A model generated the notes under the pieces. The model was given only the letters and a program-made list of their open reading frames with translations. It had not been told where the DNA came from and did no database searches. The translations under genes and the position numbers were made by a program. From the NCBI GenBank assembly GCA_013339895.1, contig JABACO010000019.1:5800268-5864267 (forward strand): a DNA stretch of 64,000 nt. The letters are read 5' to 3'. Positions 35,364 to 46,220 of the stretch are shown piece by piece (position 1 is the first letter of the stretch; every line of letters begins with the position of its first letter). The DNA is from Ephydatia muelleri (lineage: Eukaryota; Porifera; Demospongiae; Spongillida; Spongillidae).

Positions 35364-36696
35364 TAAATATGTGTGCATACATGTATGTGTATGTACATGT
35401 ATGTATGTGTTTTATGTACATGTATATATGTTATGTTCTTGATCTTCATGTCTTCTCAGCCTTGTAGAGACTCACTGATGGAAGAACCATGTTGGTGATT
35501 CAGTGTCAGCTCTCTTGAACTATTCGGCATGCTCCTGCCTGAAAGAGTGCTGCAAGATGTAAAATAGGTCACAGTCAAGTTGAACTTTGATTTAGGACTA
35601 TTGGAGCTAATGATACATTAGTGTGTGCTTAATTGTAGTCATTTCAGTACTTCACCACAGGCCTATTTCTTGTCTGGCCACTTAATTATATGTAAGCTTT
35701 TGTTTTAAGGAAAGAATTGCTTCCGAAGGTGAGAGTTAGGACTGATATTTGTTTTATGGGACACAAATATAAGGCATAATCTCCCTGTCTGAAGTAATAT
35801 CTGTGGATGCTACCACAGCCTCACCCGTCCACTAAAGGGTACTGTCAAAAAAACTAGAGGACCCAGTTCTCATTGTTGTTGAAAGCATCATCACCTGCTG
35901 ACAAGGCTTGGCTGCTCTCTGTGTCAGCACCTCATGCTGCATCCTGGCTACTGGTCACACCTCCTAGTCTTGACCTGAACTTTGAACCCAATGAACTGTA
36001 ATTCTCCATCCAATGGTGGCTAGGGATGGACACGGCTAGAGGCTCCTCATGTTCTTTGTGCCCTGGCGCTACTACCTGTAAACAGGGTGGTGATGTTGTC
36101 CAGTGCCCAGCCATTGAATCACATATGTAACAATGAGTAAACAAGCACATACATGTAATACATGTACGTTGTGGGTGCAAGGGTCAAGCATTTTAATAAA
36201 AGATGATGGTGCAGGGACTGATACAGAAAACAAAAGATAGAGGCAGCAAAAACTAACAAAAGATAGAGGCAGCAAAAACTGTTTGTCATTTGCAATCACC
36301 CCCATGATGGGTGGGGCCTTAGGAAGAACTGTATCAAGTTTTTGAGGGGTGACTCTTTCATTGTAAGGGCATCCTGTTCAGCTGATCCTGACAAGAGAGT
36401 ACATCCAATTTCAGTGATGGATCCAGGATTTCCAGTTTGTGGAGGGGGGGGGGAAACAAATGACCCATGCCAACATCCTGCTCTAGCTGGGGTATGGGGG
36501 AGTGACTGTAAGCTCCTCCATAGGGTCTAGGGAAGAGCACATTACATTGTACTTCGAAATCAACCCATATTTCAACAAGTCAAAGAGTGTATGGAAGCGC
36601 TTGTGCCTACAGTACATGTACACAGATAACATTACATAGAGGTGTAGCTCCTCCCATGGATGTGAGATAAGATAACCACAGGCATTACCACTTACA

Positions 36697-36748
<52 letters not shown>

Positions 36749-37135
36749 CCTCCTTCACAAGAAATCCAATCTTCATGTAAAGGTATCTGCCACACTATCT
36801 GCCAATCAAGTGAAGGTCAGTATACACAGCTCACAAGATGGGTATTCATTTTAGCCAGGACAATGGTTGTGTACACCTTGGACTGCCCTTGTGGGTTTTG
36901 TGGTAGTGGTCAGGCCCCAAGGCCAACATAAACAACGAAGTACTGAGTATACCATATCAACGCTAATAGTACATGGCTACACTACACCCTTCTCCTACAA
37001 CTCTCCTCTCTGCTAGTGGAGCATACTGCCCCAAACATTCATGACTCCAACAAGTCAGTACAGGGAGGATAAATGGTATGTGTAATTTTGCCAGAGATGT
37101 CCCTGCTGGTGTACATGTACATGACTACAGGAGGA
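35364..37135. other. Intergenic, short repeats only
   Basis: No gene recognised. It contains a duplicated 31-bp segment (AACAAAAGATAGAGGCAGCA, 36224-36283), a CA run at 36700-36745 and a hAT-like end fragment with poly-G near 36416-36452 (GTGATGGATCCAGG). Confidence 0.5.
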
Positions 37136-37520
37136 CAGGAGAGAGGGAGTGAGGGAGGGAGGGAGGGTGAGGGAGGGATGGAGGGGGGAGGGAGGGAGGG
37201 AAGGGAGGGAGGGAGGGGGAGGGAGGGAGGGAGGGGGAGGGAGGGAGGGAGGGGGGAGGGAGGGAGGGAGGGGGAGGGAGGGAGGAGGGAGGGAGGGAGG
37301 GAGGGAGGGGAGGGAGGGGAGGGAGGGGGGAGGGGGGAGGGAGGGGAGAGGGAGGGAGGGGGGGAGGTGAGGGAGGGGAGGGAGGGAGAGGGAGGGAGGG
37401 GGGAGGGAGGGAGGAGGGAGGGGGAGAGAGGGAGGGGGGAGGGGGAGGGAAGGGGGGAGGGAAGGGGGAGGGGGAGGGGGGAGGGAGTGAGAAAGTGAGA
37501 GAGGGAGGGAGTAGGTGAGA
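37136..37520. repeat. (GGGA)n purine tract
   Basis: Almost uninterrupted purine strand of GGGA/GGGGA units over about 385 bp. Such homopurine-homopyrimidine tracts can adopt triplex (H-DNA) or G-quadruplex structures in vitro. ORFs on both strands here are artefacts. Confidence 0.95.
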
Positions 37521-37599
37521 CAGGAGAGAAAGAAAGGAAGGAGGAGAGAGGGATAAGAGCAAAGAAAGATGGAACACAAACTAAGTGATTGAAGTGTAC

Positions 37600-39193
37600 A
37601 CAATGTACCTGGGCAGGCTGGCTGCAGCACTGATGACGCCCAACACCATGTTCCAACTGGAGTGCAGTGCCTGCGGGCGTGACTGGAGGACCTGTCCAGC
37701 AGATAACGTACTGAGCACAGATCATATACATGTACCATGCACACTGTTATTTGCGCATGTTGCACACAGTAGCAGAGAAGACATACATGTACATGTAGAA
37801 AGTGAAGGGGAGGAGGCCAGTGGTGTTGTAGCTGATCACAGTAAGGGGCAGGACACCCGCCAGAGCACCATTGCAATACAAACTGAAGTTGATGAGGATG
37901 CCATTACTGTGAGTTGGCAAGTCCCAAGACACAATGATGTAGGTGGAGCCCACATTCTGCACCGACACAGCATCAAATCCATCCGGTGCTGGGGGAAGGA
38001 GGGGAAAGAGGATGACATCACATGCATGCACACAATGACATCACACATACATGTAAATGTATACACAGTCAGTGACACACACATACACACGCACACACAC
38101 ACAATCAAGCACACCGAGGTACCATTCAGGAGGGGATAAGACACATGCTGTAAGGGGTTGCAATGCCATATCTGCTCGTGTGCTGGGAAATCCCTCAAAG
38201 TAGACTTTCATGGTCAGCAGTGGGACAATCACGTCAGTGATGGCCGCCGCGTGCACCGTATCCACGGTGACGTAGAAGGTATTGGAGGCCTGCTCAAACA
38301 GTACCACGTGCCCCTGGCCATCACAGAGGTTACTGCCCACAGGAGGGGACTGTACCACACTCGCACCGACGTACAAGCTCAACATGACTGATGAGTTCTG
38401 AAGCTCACAGTGTGCCACTGACCATCAATGAAGGTTCTGGTACTGTTGGATCCAACGACAGCTGGTCCAGAGCCCACATCAAATATTAACCATGGCAACC
38501 CGCCATGCATCTTCACCCCCAGGAAGTCAGTTATTACACTGTTGATCTGGTGGAAGAGAATGCCGCTGGGGTTGTAGGCATGGAACTGGACTGTGGCCTG
38601 GTTAATAAAACCACAAAGGAACATGTGCCCGCTGAATGTAGCCAGGCCCCTACTGTCGAAGGAGGTGCCCACATCTCTGACTGGGACTTAAGGCTGGGGA
38701 CTCGATGGTGCAAGGTTAGGCAGTGATGACATAGTCGGGTTGGAGGGGAGCATTCCATTGGAGGGACATGGAAGAGAATGTGGTATTGAGGATGAGAGGG
38801 GAGCTTGGCCCACAGGTGCTAAGGGTGTGAGAAAGATACAAAGTGGTTGTCAATGACCACTTGGGGCTTTGTTGAATACAAAACACATAACCCACACACA
38901 CATCATGTGCACATGGCACACATGCATGCAAATGCTGCTTGTGTCTGCTAAGTGTACAAACTGAATGATGACTGCCATTTTCTTTACACAAGGCAAGAAG
39001 AGAAGGCCATAAAACATGTACCTACAACACCAAATCATACACACGTACATGTACCTGCAACACAAACAACATCCACACACATACATGTAAATACACACCC
39101 ACACACCCACAACACACACAACATACACAACACACACACACACACAAACAACACACACCCACACACACGCACACACACGTGCACGCACACGCA

Positions 39194-39278
<85 letters not shown>

Positions 39279-40090
39279 CACAAATGGTCCACATACACAA
39301 CGTATACATACCACTATCCAGTGTTGTGACATTGGCAACACCACCAGTCTGACATCCAGCTGTGGTGCATGCTGCTTCCACAAAACTGTACTGCGTTGAC
39401 GGCTGCAGGTTATGTACCATGGAACACTGGAGGTAGTGAGAAGGACATTCCCCAGTACGGAAACAGCTTACACATTGCAGGCTGTGATGATCCCATTGGG
39501 AACTGAGGGTTCAACTACATCACATTGACAGAGGAAGAGGAGAGTGCCAGAAGCTGAGGGCTTGGAACCCCCAATGGTGCTGTGAAAGGGACCAAGATGT
39601 GACAACCATACACAAATACACACACACACACACACACGACAGGGTGCATATACATGTACATGTATGTGAGTATGCATGAATACATATGTTCACACACACA
39701 CACACACACACACGTGCCTCACATTGATTTTCATTGCAATACAGGGGGTGTGGCACCTACATGTACTTACACAGCATGCGGCGTGAGTGGGACAAATACA
39801 AGTGGTGGTCACAATAAATGGGTGGGGTATATATAATAATCGGAGATCAAACACTTCCAAAGGGTGGAATAATCGGAGATCAAACACTTCCAAAGGGTGG
39901 GGTTTCCCCAAGAAAGGTGCCCCCCCCATCCCACACATCATACTGGATCAGCAGTATTGGACAGTGCAGTCACAGCGTTCAGAGCAGTAACATTGGGAGC
40001 ATGGCTTGTAATATCTTCAAGCTGCAGGAGTTGCTTTGGCCACACCCACCGGATGTGCAGGCCTGTACCAGTGTAAACAGTTGTAGTTCA
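37600..40090 (-). pseudogene. Usherin-like LamG/FN3 gene fragment, frameshifted
   Basis: Minus-strand segments encode extracellular modules of the type found in usherin. In order of transcription: an FN3 end (40085-40000, YTVYELQLFTLVQACTSGGC), an FN3 start (39570-39475, containing EPSVPNGIITACNV), an FN3 end (39420-39310, LQPSTQYSFVEAACTTAGCQ), an FN3 start (38820-38720, LILNTTFSSMSLQWNAP), a laminin-G-like domain (38672-38130, FDSRGLATFSGHMFLCGF, then DGQWHTVSF and MLSLYVGASVV), and another FN3 (38010-37825, DGFDAVSVQNVGSTYIIVSW). Two single-base frame breaks are visible, one in the FN3 near 39520 and one in the LamG near 38400. Either this is a pseudogene or the assembly carries indels. 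The 5' end and the limits of the gene are not resolved. Confidence 0.6.
39050..39290. repeat. (CA)n microsatellite
   Basis: CA-rich run with a pure core near 39200-39283. It lies in an intron of the usherin-like gene. Confidence 0.95.
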
Positions 40091-40177
40091 TATACAGTGT
40101 ATGGTATTGGACAGGGCAGGGATTTACCGCTCCCACCCCCTATCCACCCCCTGGTTTGCCCCTAATTTGAATAACCC

Positions 40178-40512
40178 AGGGAGAAGGCCAACAGTATACC
40201 ATATCCACACTCAACAAGGCCAACAGAATAGGGAGAAGGCCAACAGAATAGGGAGAAGGCCAATAGTATATAGGGAGAAGGCCAACAGTATAAGGCCAAA
40301 AGTATAAAGACAAGGCGAACAATATAGGGAGAAGATCAGCAGTACAGGGAGAAGGCCACCAGTCTAACAATAAAGGAAGATGACCAACAGTATAAGGAGA
40401 CGGGCAATTAACGGTTCGAGAGTAAAGGGAGAAGGCTACCACTGGTTATAGTACAGGTAGATGTGCACAATTATAGAGAGATGGCCAACTGTACTAGTAT
40501 AGAGAGAAGGCC
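40178..40512. repeat. ~21-bp degenerate tandem repeat
   Basis: Roughly 15 imperfect units of AGGGAGAAGGCCAACAGTAT(A), from AGGGAGAAGGCCAACAGTAT at about 40179 to GAGAGAAGGCCATATCTAC near 40512. Minus-strand open frames (repeating LLPILLAL/YSVGLLPI) are artefacts. Confidence 0.88.
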
Positions 40513-41225
40513 ATATCTACTCCTTCCAAGATATGCACATACCTGTAGGGACTACCCACTGCCGAAAACACCCTACGCTACTAAATTCACATAGTATACA
40601 CCTGCGTCTCAGAAGATGAAAGCATGAAGGGCATACGTAGTTCGATCCCTGCATGCATCATTGTACCTAATTGATGCGCTCCACATCTCCAGTGCAAGTG
40701 ACGCATTAATGCATCGGTTCAATTATAATTGTAATTCAAATTGTATTGATAGTTACGTTACAGACATTGAAGTTAACCCCCACTAGCTAGCCGCGCCACG
40801 GCTGTTTGCGGCGGCGCGGCTGGACACTAGGGATGTAATTAGAACGATACCGTAAATGGATGTATAAACTAAAGCCGATCCTCATTATAAACATGCATCG
40901 CGCGAATCAAACAAACAACGTTATCCTGCCCATTTGAAGTCGAATGAGTGCAGAGAACCCTTCCACTATCTGTCTAGTCCTTATTATGCCATTTGCGCAA
41001 TCCATACATAGCAATTCCTAAAAGCGCGCATCCTCTTTTTGCACTAATCATCACGCGTGACGTAGAAGGGGGTGCACTTCAGGTTTGTTCTACGGACGCC
41101 CTGCAAATTTTCAAAGAGGTTAGTATATAGCAACATGGAGAGAAATGAAATCACTATCTGAAAACATCAGTCTGCAATTGCCACTAGTTTTTTTCGCGCT
41201 ACACTACGGCAGTGAGTCTTATGAA
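40513..41225. other. Intergenic, nothing recognised
   Basis: Non-coding, with a GC-rich inverted motif at 40788-40825 (GCCGCGCCACGGC and GCGGCGCGGC). No gene seen. Confidence 0.5.
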
Positions 41226-41229
41226 TAAT

Positions 41230-42399
41230 CTGTGCTTCGGTTGCATATAGGCTTGATGGATGACCACAGAGAGAAAGTTCAGCAGCACTGTAGAGTATGT
41301 GGGAGATTTCTAAAAGACAGAGGAGAAAAATAGACCATCATATGAGTGCAAAGTGTTTGCAAAGCATCTGCACAGTGTCTTTGGGTTTGACATTACCCAT
41401 GATGTCCCAGACATTCACCCTCTGTTCTTTTGTTACCGGTGCAAGCTAGTCATCGACAAGTCTCTACATGCTGAACACCATCTTTCTCCATACAAATCGT
41501 CAACGACAGTCTATGTATGGCAAGCCCATAATGAAGAATGTTGCAAGGTATTAATACATGTACACATGTATATGACCATGCAGCTAGCTTAAATCTCATA
41601 TACACATATACATGCATATCCACCATCCAGATGTGCCATCCCACAACAGGACCACTGAGAAAAACTAGACATCCCGGAGGTCGTTCCAAGGCCAATTCAA
41701 TTATTGGCTACATTAAGGGAATTGCACCACCAAACTGCTTACCGGATACCCCACTAGCAAGCCAATTGAATACAGTAATGGAACAGCTTCTTTGTTCAGT
41801 CTGCCTGGATGTCTTGTGCCAACCACTAGAGCTCCCATGTAGAGCACTAGTGTGCACCATGTGCACTGTGCAGCTGTTCAGGGCATTTAACTGCAATGAT
41901 GTTAAATGTCCCTGCTGTTATTCTGAAACACCTGTAATCCCATCAGAATTAAAGCCAGCCCCGCCCTTAGTCCAGGCATTGCTAAGTAATGTAATGGTCC
42001 ATTGCATTACTTGCACAAGGGACATGCGGGCTTGTGAGTACAATACACATGAGTGTAGTGTTACACCTACACGAACTGAAGTGTAGATGGCCTCTCAGGT
42101 GTTGACACGGCTGGCTGACACTAGTCCTGACAAGATATTTTCAATGCCTACAAAAGGAACAGTAAGTTCAATTACTTGTGCTCAACAACTTGTACTATAA
42201 TACATGAAACTTCTTGGGAGAACAAGGGGCCGAATCTATACATGCTAAGTTCAATACTTTACAACGGACATACCAGGCCATACCCGACAAGACACAAAGA
42301 TTGATGTCTATAGTTAAAGAACACCTATTATCAATTGCACCACACAACGTTGCAGCCATCCCCCAGCTATGCAAAAGACAAAAACACGGTCCACCCTAA
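41230..42399 (+). pseudogene. Decayed transposon with RAG1 N-terminal zinc-binding/RING module, copy 1
   Basis: Exon 1 (about 41251-41548) reads REKVQQHCRVCGRFLKDRGE. After one extra A in an AAAAA run (about 41325) it continues YECKVFAKHLHSVFGFD, then DIHPLFFCYRCKLVIDK and VYVWQAHNEECCK. This matches the RAG1 N-terminal pattern CRICG...KVF...D.IHP..FC..C...C.IC. Exon 2 (about 41632-42087) has GPLRKTRHPGGRSKAN, then a RING (LLCSVCLDVL, ELPCRALVCTMC, KCPCC), then P-LVQALLSNVMVHC and a Cys-rich tail, again as in RAG1. A stop (TAG, 42085-42087) replaces a Lys codon of copy 2. A C-terminal scrap, LGEQGAESIHAKFNTLQRTY (42214-42399), is shared with copy 2. The DDE core is absent. It resembles transposons reported to carry RAG1-N-like domains. 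Confidence 0.72.
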
Positions 42400-43149
42400 A
42401 ACTATTCTATACGTGCTATAACGTGCATCTCACATGAATGTTACTCTACGCGTGAGTAATCGACAACTTTATTCCATTCTAGCAGCGTCAAAAAAACTAG
42501 TGGCAACAGAGACACAATGGAAATAGTAAGAACAACTTGTCGCCTTCAGTTTTCCGCTTTTTTTTCGGTCTCAAAATTTGCTCTTGGGGGAGAAAGAACC
42601 CGCCGTAGTGAAGAAGTCCTTCGATATGTGCCCGCTTTCGAACGCTATAGCTAAAAGTATCGAAAAGCCTAAATCATGTGACTTAGGCTTTAAATAGAAA
42701 AGTAGTGCTACTATTGTTTTGTGTCTTTAAAATGGCGATTGTACTTGTTTTGTTCGTGCTTGCTCGAGTGCAAATTGGGGTCTAGGTTGTCAAGGTGTTG
42801 CTAGGGCATTACATAATTATTTCAATATTTTTGGGGAGGAGGCCTAATGTCCAAGATTTCAATGTAAGCCACGCGCGCCGACATAATTTTAATAATTATA
42901 ACTTTATTCTTAGATGACGCAAGGTATTACGTAATGACTACTTCGTTTATGAATAAATTATGAGCGGTAGAAATTAGTCTTGATTGTAGTTTACGAATGG
43001 TTAATGGTATAATCTTATAAAGCACATAATCACAATCAATCTGATTTATCGTAAATTATAAACGTGTTTGAAATTCAATTTAAAAACAAAAAGCAAGATG
43101 ACCGCCTATGTATGGGCCATTTCTCCATACGGTTATTATTCGATGGTGT

Positions 43150-43437
43150 AATATGCCTTTCGATCTATATAAGTGTACTGCACCTAGCACTTTTCAGCGA
43201 TGTATGGAGCTCGTGCTCACTGATTTAGATTGGTCATCCTGTTTCGTGTATCTTGACAATACATCATTATTTACAGCCGCACCGTTAAAGAACGCCTCAC
43301 TGACTGACGAGATTGACAGATTCTGAAGTGCTCAGCAGGTTGAAACAGCAGGAATGAGCTGAAACCTAAGAAATACATATGGATGCCGAGAGAGTCAGCT
43401 ACTTGGACACTTCGTTTCCACCTTCTATACAGCTAGG
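43150..43437 (+). pseudogene. Ty3/Gypsy reverse transcriptase fragment 2
   Basis: Reads MPFDLYKCTAPSTFQRCMEL then VLTDLDWSSCFVYLDNTSLF in one frame. This is the Ty3/Gypsy MPFGLxNAPxTFQRxM...YLDD block with Asp to Asn in the catalytic pair. A frame break near 43325 separates it from the next segment. It is near-identical to 26805-27090, so the two are copies of one element. Confidence 0.78.
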
Positions 43438-43735
43438 CGACTAGCAGACATGATCTCAACCAAGCAAGAAAATTAAGCCTTATTCTCTTGTAGTGAGCTG
43501 GCTACGAACTCGACTTTCTTATGCTACCACTCGTGCTGCTGTCATGTGCATTCGTGGTAGCAGGTCATAATATTTAGGTCATCACATATAGGGCTTTTTT
43601 CTGAGTCTTTTATGTGTATTTGTCTTTGCTTTTATGCATTATACCGTCGATCGTTTTTATGAAGGTTCAACAGAATGAAAATTACAATACCTGTAATTCA
43701 GTGTATTGATAAGTAGATGCGCAATCATAAACACG

Positions 43736-43950
43736 CACTCACACACACACACGCACACACACCAACACATACACACACGTACACACACGTACACACACGT
43801 ACACACACGCTCGCACACACACACAAACACATGCACATACGTACACACACACGCTCGCACACACACACACGCACACCACACACACGCACGCCCACACACA
43901 CACACACACACGCACACACACAACACACAAACACACACACACAAACACAC

Positions 43951-43982
<32 letters not shown>

Positions 43983-44013
43983 AACACACACACAAACACA
44001 CACACAAACACAC

Positions 44014-44058
<45 letters not shown>

Positions 44059-44066
44059 CACACACA
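43736..44066. repeat. (CA)n compound microsatellite
   Basis: About 330 bp of CA interrupted by CGCA, CATA and CAAACA variants. The long ORFs in several frames on both strands are repeat artefacts. It lies 330 bp upstream of the third IL-17-like gene. Confidence 0.95.
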
Positions 44067-44393
44067 AAACTTGGTGTACCAATTGACAGCCGGATATTAA
44101 TTGCTTTTACTATTACCCAGTTGTGTTTAGAAACGTGGGCAATAAAAGTGTATTTGTAACACCCAACAGATGAATGCATTGTTATGTGACATGACTGTAA
44201 CATCTTAATCTTGTTATTACTCGTGTGCTTACAAATAATTGACCATGCATGTGACATGCAGTCTGTGTTGATTACATCATGGAAATCAAACGTTCTGCCA
44301 TGCTATTTAAAGAACATGAATTAAGCATAAAAAGAATTATCTAAGTCTATAATTACATTGTTGCCAAAGTACAAGCCAGAATAACCCAAACCC

Positions 44394-45104
44394 ATGGAGA
44401 CATTCAGACCTTTAGAATCCTGTATTTTTTCAATTCCATTAAGATCTCAAAGTCAACTATTGTGGGCAGGCCTGCTATTAATCAGCACCTTTTCACTTTT
44501 CAAAGCTTCTCCCATTTCTAATGTCACAAGTGACCACTTCAGCTTAACAGATCCTCATGCGAACGAAACCTGCAGCAACATCACCATTTACAATGCAATT
44601 GAAAATGAAAGGATTCCTTTTATAGAAGTGAAACTCAACCTCACGTCACGCCAGCTAAAATTTGACGTAACCGATGCAGCGAAAGTCTTTAATGATTTTT
44701 ACTTCGACCAAACTATAGAATTTGTTCTTAATGCTAATCCGGCAGCCGAAACAAATACAAATGACGTATGCAAACATAAAATACCTGTAAAGTTGTCGCT
44801 GAACAAATCCGGATTTAAATGTCCGTGGGAATACAAGTGTGACTACGACCCCCGCCGCATTCCTCAGGTCATGTGGCAGGCGGACTGCAGTCAGTATAAT
44901 ACGTGGCAGTGTTCCTGCCCTGACGAAACGGCGGAATGTAGCGAATGCGTTCCAATTAACCGAAAGTGTGAGACTGTATACTATCCCGTTCCCATTCTAT
45001 ACAACAGCAAATCGTGTAGTCCGTTCGGCGTGCCTGAAAACTGGAGTTGGAGGCAAATGAAAATAGCCGTAGGCTGTGCATGTAATAATGAAATATCGTT
45101 TTGA
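44394..45104 (+). CDS. IL-17-like secreted cytokine, paralogue C, single exon
   Basis: A 236-codon intronless gene starting METFRPLESC. A hydrophobic segment (LLWAGLLLISTFSLFKA) is a plausible signal peptide. The N-terminal half is clearly diverged from copies A/B (for example NITIYNAIENERIPFIEVKL versus NITTYNAIERGAFHSQEIRL). The C-terminal core is almost identical: CPWEYKCDYDPRRIPQVMWQ, then WQCSCPDETAECSECVPINR, YYPVPIL and finally MKIAVGCACNN. The last motif restores the canonical IL-17 GCxC that copies A/B have as ACTTS. At DNA level the core matches A/B even at most third positions, suggesting gene conversion. It stands on the opposite strand to A/B, about 15 kb away. Confidence 0.8.
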   Translation: METFRPLESCIFSIPLRSQSQLLWAGLLLISTFSLFKASPISNVTSDHFSLTDPHANETCSNITIYNAIENERIPFIEVKLNLTSRQLKFDVTDAAKVFNDFYFDQTIEFVLNANPAAETNTNDVCKHKIPVKLSLNKSGFKCPWEYKCDYDPRRIPQVMWQADCSQYNTWQCSCPDETAECSECVPINRKCETVYYPVPILYNSKSCSPFGVPENWSWRQMKIAVGCACNNEISF

Positions 45105-45766
45105 TCGTGCATCGTTGTCTGCATTATATGCAAAATGGATTCAAGTTATTCGTACATCATTTGTACATCATGTGAATGAACAAGTCTTAATTTTCTATAG
45201 CGTGCTCAACCAGTATGATTTATTATCTCATTCATTTTTATAATCATTTGCGGAAATACACTGTATAATCCATCACTGCTGATAGTATACCGTCAGTTTT
45301 CATCTTTCATATGCCAAGAAATGTGCGACTGATTGTGTCCCTCATTATTCTGTCAGAATGGGGGTTGTGTGGGGTGATCATCCTTGCCTCGATGACTCCT
45401 ATAACAATCTGCACATGTAGCTCAGAGATTTAACGTTTTGCCTGGCTGCATATGTAGGACTTCGAGTGCAGATTTGGCACTCCGATTTTTTAAAACACAG
45501 ATCAAGGCAAAACGTTGAATCTGCCGCTTAATATCTGCAGACCTTGAGGGGATATAAGTCATAGCGCGTAGAAAAATTAGTGCTCGTTTATACATTCTGC
45601 AGAATAATGCGGTCTTCCAATGCTTATCGCTCCAATTCGATTGAAATACTATAATTAAAAACACAATGGAAACATTTTTCAAGTTTCATCTAATTCTGCA
45701 ACTTCAGTTCTACTTATATGCTTGTTGGCTGTAGGGAAGATTATAAATATGTTACGACTTATCATG

Positions 45767-46182
45767 CTACACCTTTGCTTGCCGCTTACTGATGATTATA
45801 ACTCGCCGCACTCTGCACTGGTGTTTCAGGTACACAATAATCGACAAAACGAGAGTTGCTACTAATAGAGCCAGGGCAATAGAAGAAGACCCCAACACAG
45901 CAATGATTTCAGCAGTTAGGTGTGCTTTTCAAAATAAACTTCGTTAGCAATTATAATGAAGCATTATTATTTACTCACATCTGTTACCCTGGATGGCTGT
46001 GTGCAGACTTGAACTATTGTCTACAGAAATGTCACAATTGTCCCCTGTGTGGTTTTCATGACATAAACACTGGTAAGGCAGTAAGCAGTATCCTCCAATG
46101 GAAGCTGACAGTTCAAAAAAAAAAAAAAAACGCATTGGTTACTGCAACAAACAATTTTGTAAATTCTTTCTATTCTCACAGT

Positions 46183-46220
<38 letters not shown>

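Noticed and set aside
37039-37876. Long proline/serine/leucine-rich ORFs across 37.0-37.9 kb
   Set aside because: Products of the (GGGA)n tract. The real coding signal nearby is the fragmented FN3/LamG gene.
43657-44257. ORFs up to 172 codons over the CA repeat, and similar ORFs at 20860-21114, 38850-39420 and 48237-48579
   Set aside because: Dinucleotide repeats lack stops in most frames (VCVCVC/THTHTH). No gene evidence.
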